DNA of 64,000 nucleotides from Planococcus citri. Lineage: Eukaryota > Arthropoda > Insecta > Hemiptera > Pseudococcidae. This document shows positions 59,519 through 64,000 of the stretch, in pieces. Location of the stretch: positions 38,316,001 to 38,380,000 of the forward strand of contig NC_088679.1 in NCBI RefSeq assembly GCF_950023065.1, in the 5' to 3' direction. A program made the translations under genes and the position numbers. Position 1 is the stretch's first letter, and each line of letters begins with the position of its first letter. A model generated the notes under the pieces. It saw only the letters and a program-made list of their open reading frames with translations, was not told where the DNA came from and did no database searches.

Positions 59519-62018
59519 GAAACCTTCCTCGTATAAGTGCAATTATTCGTGGGTAGATATTCCAAGAGTGCGTGCAATACGAGCTTTCTGAATATAGACT
59601 CATTGGCCAACCGATGCCAGCGGAACTGCTCAATTTTTGCAGCTTTGAGAACCTTATCAATTTTTCAATTAAATCTCAAAAAAAGTTTTTTTTTGTAATC
59701 ATTTAATAAAGCTTTTCCAAAAAAATTTCTTCGGTTTGTCCTGAAACAGCTTTCTGCAGATAGGCTACTTCTGAATTCATTATAAATTAACTGTGTAGTT
59801 TTCTTTCGTATGCACTTGCTAATTAATTTCTGCATCAGATCTCGCTGTTTCATTCGGTTTAAATTACCGCAGCCATTTTAAAATTGATAATAAGGAAATT
59901 AAGCCTACATTTGTGTAATTCGAGTTACAGCATGACTAAACAGAAGGCAGCTAATTCAGCCAAACATAGTTATCATACGATATAATATTCTACTACTACT
60001 ATCCGCTCCACTCGAAGAATTAATTACCAATATCTGGCGAAGAATATTCGCATTCTCTCGCAATTCTGTCCGTTGTCGTACTTAATGGTTGAAAAAAATA
60101 AGCAAAAACGTTAGGCTACACCGGAATACACGACTACTTTACAAAGATGAACGGGGAAATTTTCCGGTACAAAATTCACTTAGTGTTGCAAGATATGGTA
60201 CGAGTATAAAATGAAACCATAACGCGCCGCAATAATTGATAAAATTTCGTGTAGCCTTTTGCTTACGTTGGCGTTGTACAATGTTAAAACTTAATTATCA
60301 TAATCGCCGTTAAGAAAGTACAAACCATGCCGCAAAAAAATATTTAACCAAAGTCTTCACTTGCACAGGTGCACGACGAATATTCGTATACACTACAGCT
60401 ACAACTCGTGCAGGAGCTCGCAGTCCCCAACACTAAAGCGCAGCACTTAAGCAAAAGTTAAATGTTTTAATGGTCCGCTTTTATTGACGGTATAGGCGAT
60501 AAAAAAAAATCAAAATCCTCGCTATAGTTAATTTTTCGAAGCAAATTCGGTAATTCAGTCACGCGCGTTACTATATCAATTTAAGGATTACCAAGATGCG
60601 TATAGATTTTTTACCGCTCATATTAATGGATCATTATGAATAGCTTGCTGCTTTTCTTTCTCTTTAGTAGAGAAAAAAATAAATAACGACCCTCGTTTAA
60701 TGAACCAAAATGTAATTATGCAGCGTTAAATTTTGTCAACTTTCATGCCCTTATACGTATACCTACAGCTCGGCAAGAAATAATCGAGGTATTTAAATGC
60801 ATGAATGTTAACTCTTCTAGTGTATGCGTGCCTTGTGCATGTATTAAATAAAAAATCTTCTCAAATTCCGGCTAAATTCTGATTGAATTCCAGCAATAGC
60901 CATACGTTACGAAAAGTAATCTATATTAATTGCTTCTATAACGATGCACTTGTTGCCTCCTCGAGTTTCGTAATTAATGACTGTAACAAAGTTGAGATGA
61001 ATCATATCTATCTTATATACGTTTAACAGCATCTTTTACACCAGCTATTAAATTAGGGGAAGTTTTTCTCTGAAATATTAGTCTGTGCTGAGCGTTTGCT
61101 CGTGAAAGATGCGTAGATATATTTTTTAGCAGACTTATCATGTAACATTATCAAATATACATGGAATAAATTCTTAATTTAAGGATAAAATGAACTGCAG
61201 AAAACGCATAGCATCAATTGCTATAGTTTGTAAAAGATACTCCGAAAAGTACCTCAAAAATGTGTCAGGAAATAGCCATTACAAACCATACGACTATTTA
61301 TTAATTATCAAACATAATTGTCAGGTAAAATAAAACGTTAATATGCAAATTCTCTAATTAACTAAATCAATATCGTAAATCAATCAAGCAATCAACTGAG
61401 GTTGTCAGGTCCGGAGTTCTGTCTTGGCTGGAACTTGGATGGAATGATAAACAATCTGTAATAAAAAACAATCGCTTTTGAGTACATATGTACATATGCT
61501 ACTAATCGATCATACAGAACTCGTAAATAACTCATAGATAGCCTATTCTCATAACTAAACTCCTTGAAGAACTTAGTCTCAGGTCTCACCATCTCAGTGA
61601 TGACCAACTGTGGGACTGTGTAGGACCCGAGTGCCAATAATTGAACCGTGGTCCACCCACCAGTGTCAGCATAACGGAATGATCCTTAACGGCCAACTAG
61701 CAGTGTTGTACCACAGACACCCTAGGCACCAAACCCAGATTTATCCGCAAAGACCACATCGTCACCTATATGGCTCGTCACACATACTGCTTAGTGGTAC
61801 CTCTATGAGTCCCCCGCAGGGTCCTGACTCACTGACAAGACATACAATGCGTGTATCAAATGACTGAAATGACTGCCACTGTACTAATCATAATCACATA
61901 ACCATTGTACTAATCACAATCATTGTCCTAATGCAATAAAACATATCTATGTACATTGCGAGTACAATGCATCAAGATATCAATCAAATATTTTAAAGCA
62001 AGGCATAATCTAAATAAG
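59519..62018. other. Non-coding, no gene recognised
   Basis: 59.9-61.3 kb is unique-looking sequence with many TAATTA words. 61390-61870 is more GC-balanced, with 81- and 85-codon frames on opposite strands, neither recognised. It may be part of a transposon whose promoter lies at 62019-62050. Confidence 0.45.
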
Positions 62019-62050
62019 TATATAAGTATCCATGTATTGTAGTACTCAGT
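62019..62050 (+). promoter_or_regulatory. Core promoter candidate: TATATAAG plus TCAGT initiator
   Basis: TATATAAG at 62019-62026 lies 29 bp (first T to initiator A) before TCAGT at 62046-62050, the canonical insect spacing. No coding frame of note follows, so it may drive a non-coding RNA or be part of an LTR relic. I found no clear LTR ends or target duplication around it. Confidence 0.4.
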
Positions 62051-64000
62051 AAGATAACTTATGTATTCGCGTAATACTTGGTATATTATTTGTACTCGTC
62101 AATTCAGCAACAGAGCAGGTATCTCTTGGCGACCAGAGAAAAATAGCAGCAGCAAGCACAAACACTTTACTTCAACAAAGTCTTATAACGACTGAGATCT
62201 CTGTGCTCAGCCCAACTCTTTGCTAGTATATTTGTACTCAAATAAGTGGGAGAACCTTTGCCTCTGACACCCATGGTCGCCAAGATAACCCCTCGATAAT
62301 AAACGCAACTCAATGCAGCTGCCAATAACGCATCATAAAATCTATATGCGTATCTGTGTACCATAGAAATAGGTAGCAAACACATCAGCTACTAATTGAT
62401 TTACAAGCCGACACTCCAGGAGGTATCGAAAATCGAAAACACCGAACGCATCAAGACGATGAAAATACTCGTAGCATGAGAAACGCACAAAATATAATCG
62501 TAACAAAAATGACTTCTTACAAGTTTTTGGAGTGAGATTTTCTTTGTGCTTGATTTTTGAATTACTCTTAATTTTTTTCACCTCCACCCCCTCCCCCCAA
62601 CATGACAAACTTTGTGTGTTCATAAATTGAATATTTGAGGGTAAAAATTAAAATCCGTAAGCAAAAAATTCAAAAAACTGTCTTGAAGGTAACAAAACCT
62701 CTCAAAAATTAGAAAAAAGCCCATTGTAACAAGATGTACTAACTTATCGTTTTTATTGGAAAGGAAACGGACATCCGAAATTTCGCGGTAATTAATCGTG
62801 AAATTCAAAAAGACTAAACTCATCGGCGAACGCTCACAGACATCTCGTCTCCGACAGAATATCAAAGAAAAATACATCAACAACTATCGAAGTACTTAAT
62901 GAGGCAACAATCGGATTATGAAGTGTGTAAATGTGTAAAGGAGCGAATTTAAGCAAGAAACCTATGCTTTGTAGTACGTTTTCGCTGTAGAAAAAGAATA
63001 AAGAAATAAATCCGTGTCGTTTTTACAAAACAACTAGCAAACAAAAGGCCTGTATATGACAGGAAATTTCGTCTTTTTCATTTACGACTTATTTGGCGAA
63101 GATTGCAAAAGGCGGATGCATCGTGTCGTGTTCTATACTCTATCGACAACTTTATAGCATACACCATAAGTATAGTCTGCTGTATACTACGAGTATATGT
63201 ACATAGGAGAGAAACGAAATCATTAATATCCAAAACAAGTATTCAAGTAACGATTTTACTTTCACTTTTAACTTCATATCTTTTTGAAATAGAGTTTCAA
63301 ACAATAGATTTCGTAAAAACAAAACCAGGAAATTGTCTGATACCAGAGAATAGCTATATACGGTGTATGCTTGTAAAGTAGAAATTGAGTGAGCTCGAGT
63401 GAAGCTCGCAGCTGAACGCGCGTATATTACACGTTATAGCAGCCTTTGATGCGTTTTGTTTCCAGCTGTTCGTATCTTATCTTTGAAATTACATCAAAAG
63501 AAAGTTTACCTTAATTAGAAGCCTTACAAAAGGTTTTTTTTTCAGAAAAAATTTCGTGAAACGAGTTTTTCCTGTTGTTTTTTTCTGGTTCCGAATTGGC
63601 TATTATGAAATGGTTGTTTTTCTACTGCATAAAACTATTTCTCCTACGAGTTTAAAACTATGCAAAATTTTAATGATGTTTGTTCGGAAATATGTTACGA
63701 TGTTTTGGGCGAAATGTGTTTAGAATGTTGTTTGAAATTTTTGTGGAAAATTTCAAATAATATTATTTTAGCCTATCGAGTAGTTTTATCTGGAAAGTCA
63801 AAAGTTAAAACAAATTGAAATCACGTGGTACATCAGTGAAAAGTTTATGGAACTTGGTTCGTAGCCTGGTGGAAAATCAGGGACATTTCCAACGCTCTCA
63901 GCCCAGTTCATACATTTTTCTGAATTTTTCGTGATGATACTGACAGCATTAAAAATACTTCTTGGAAATTTTTTAGGTAAAAATTTCTGGAACAGTAGGT
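62051..64000. other. Non-coding, no gene recognised
   Basis: Three overlapping minus-strand frames of 72-93 codons (62167-62883) and a 92-codon plus-strand frame (63103-63381) lack domains or signal peptides. No repeat structure is obvious. The final bases end in AT-rich DNA without a feature I can name. Confidence 0.45.

Noticed and set aside
61404..62177. Possible solo LTR (TGTCAGG...CAACA) around the 62019-62050 promoter
   Set aside because: No target duplication, no matching terminal inverted bases and no primer-binding site. Boundaries would be arbitrary.
1..64000. tRNA, rRNA, snRNA or other classical RNA genes
   Set aside because: I scanned by eye for B-box-like GGTTCGA and other conserved words and found no complete candidate. 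A covariance-model search could still find some.

Overview
The window is AT-rich eukaryotic nuclear DNA from an arthropod, most likely an insect. The support is an errantivirus-like Ty3/gypsy retroelement with a baculovirus-F-type envelope gene, a hAT MITE, insect-type core promoter signals (TATA plus TCAGT initiator), and very few open frames that look coding. Short words such as GTAGGTACCTAC and TACTCGTAT recur throughout. They remind me of sap-feeding hemipterans such as mealybugs and aphids, but that placement is an impression and not a proof.

Layout. 1-24 kb: mostly unrecognised non-coding DNA, with a TA-flanked MITE (3852-4921) and a 581-bp inverted repeat pair with only two mismatches (5318-5898 / 7815-8395). 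24-34 kb: several copies of one dispersed non-coding repeat family. One copy contains a ~148-bp satellite array and another a small inverted-repeat insertion. A hAT MITE with a perfect 8-bp target duplication lies at 29763-30018. 34-43 kb: gene-poor, with a 38-bp perfect palindrome and one plausible intronless host gene for a small secreted protein on the minus strand (40433-40825). 42951-50487: a complete LTR retroelement. 51.5-53.1 kb and 57.8-59.5 kb: two large fold-back repeats. The rest holds no gene I can recognise.

The retroelement is the main object. Its LTRs differ by two substitutions and one indel, so it inserted recently. It has no recognisable gag or protease and its integrase is broken, yet reverse transcriptase/RNase H and an env gene are open. 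Between pol and env lie two small, mutually related ORFs of unknown function. ORF A, ORF B and env each start directly behind a good 3' splice acceptor, and all three are in phase with one candidate 5' donor just after an ATG in the leader. This suggests a family of spliced subgenomic mRNAs sharing a leader exon. The copy looks like a helper-dependent element that keeps its envelope module.

Two plus-strand sites (junctions at 357/358 and 41571/41572) match recursive ('ratchet') splice sites: a pyrimidine tract and CAG followed directly by GTRAGT. Since no multi-exon host gene is visible, much of the window may be one very long intron of a plus-strand gene, with the transposons and the minus-strand secreted-protein gene nested inside it. 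This is inference from motifs only.
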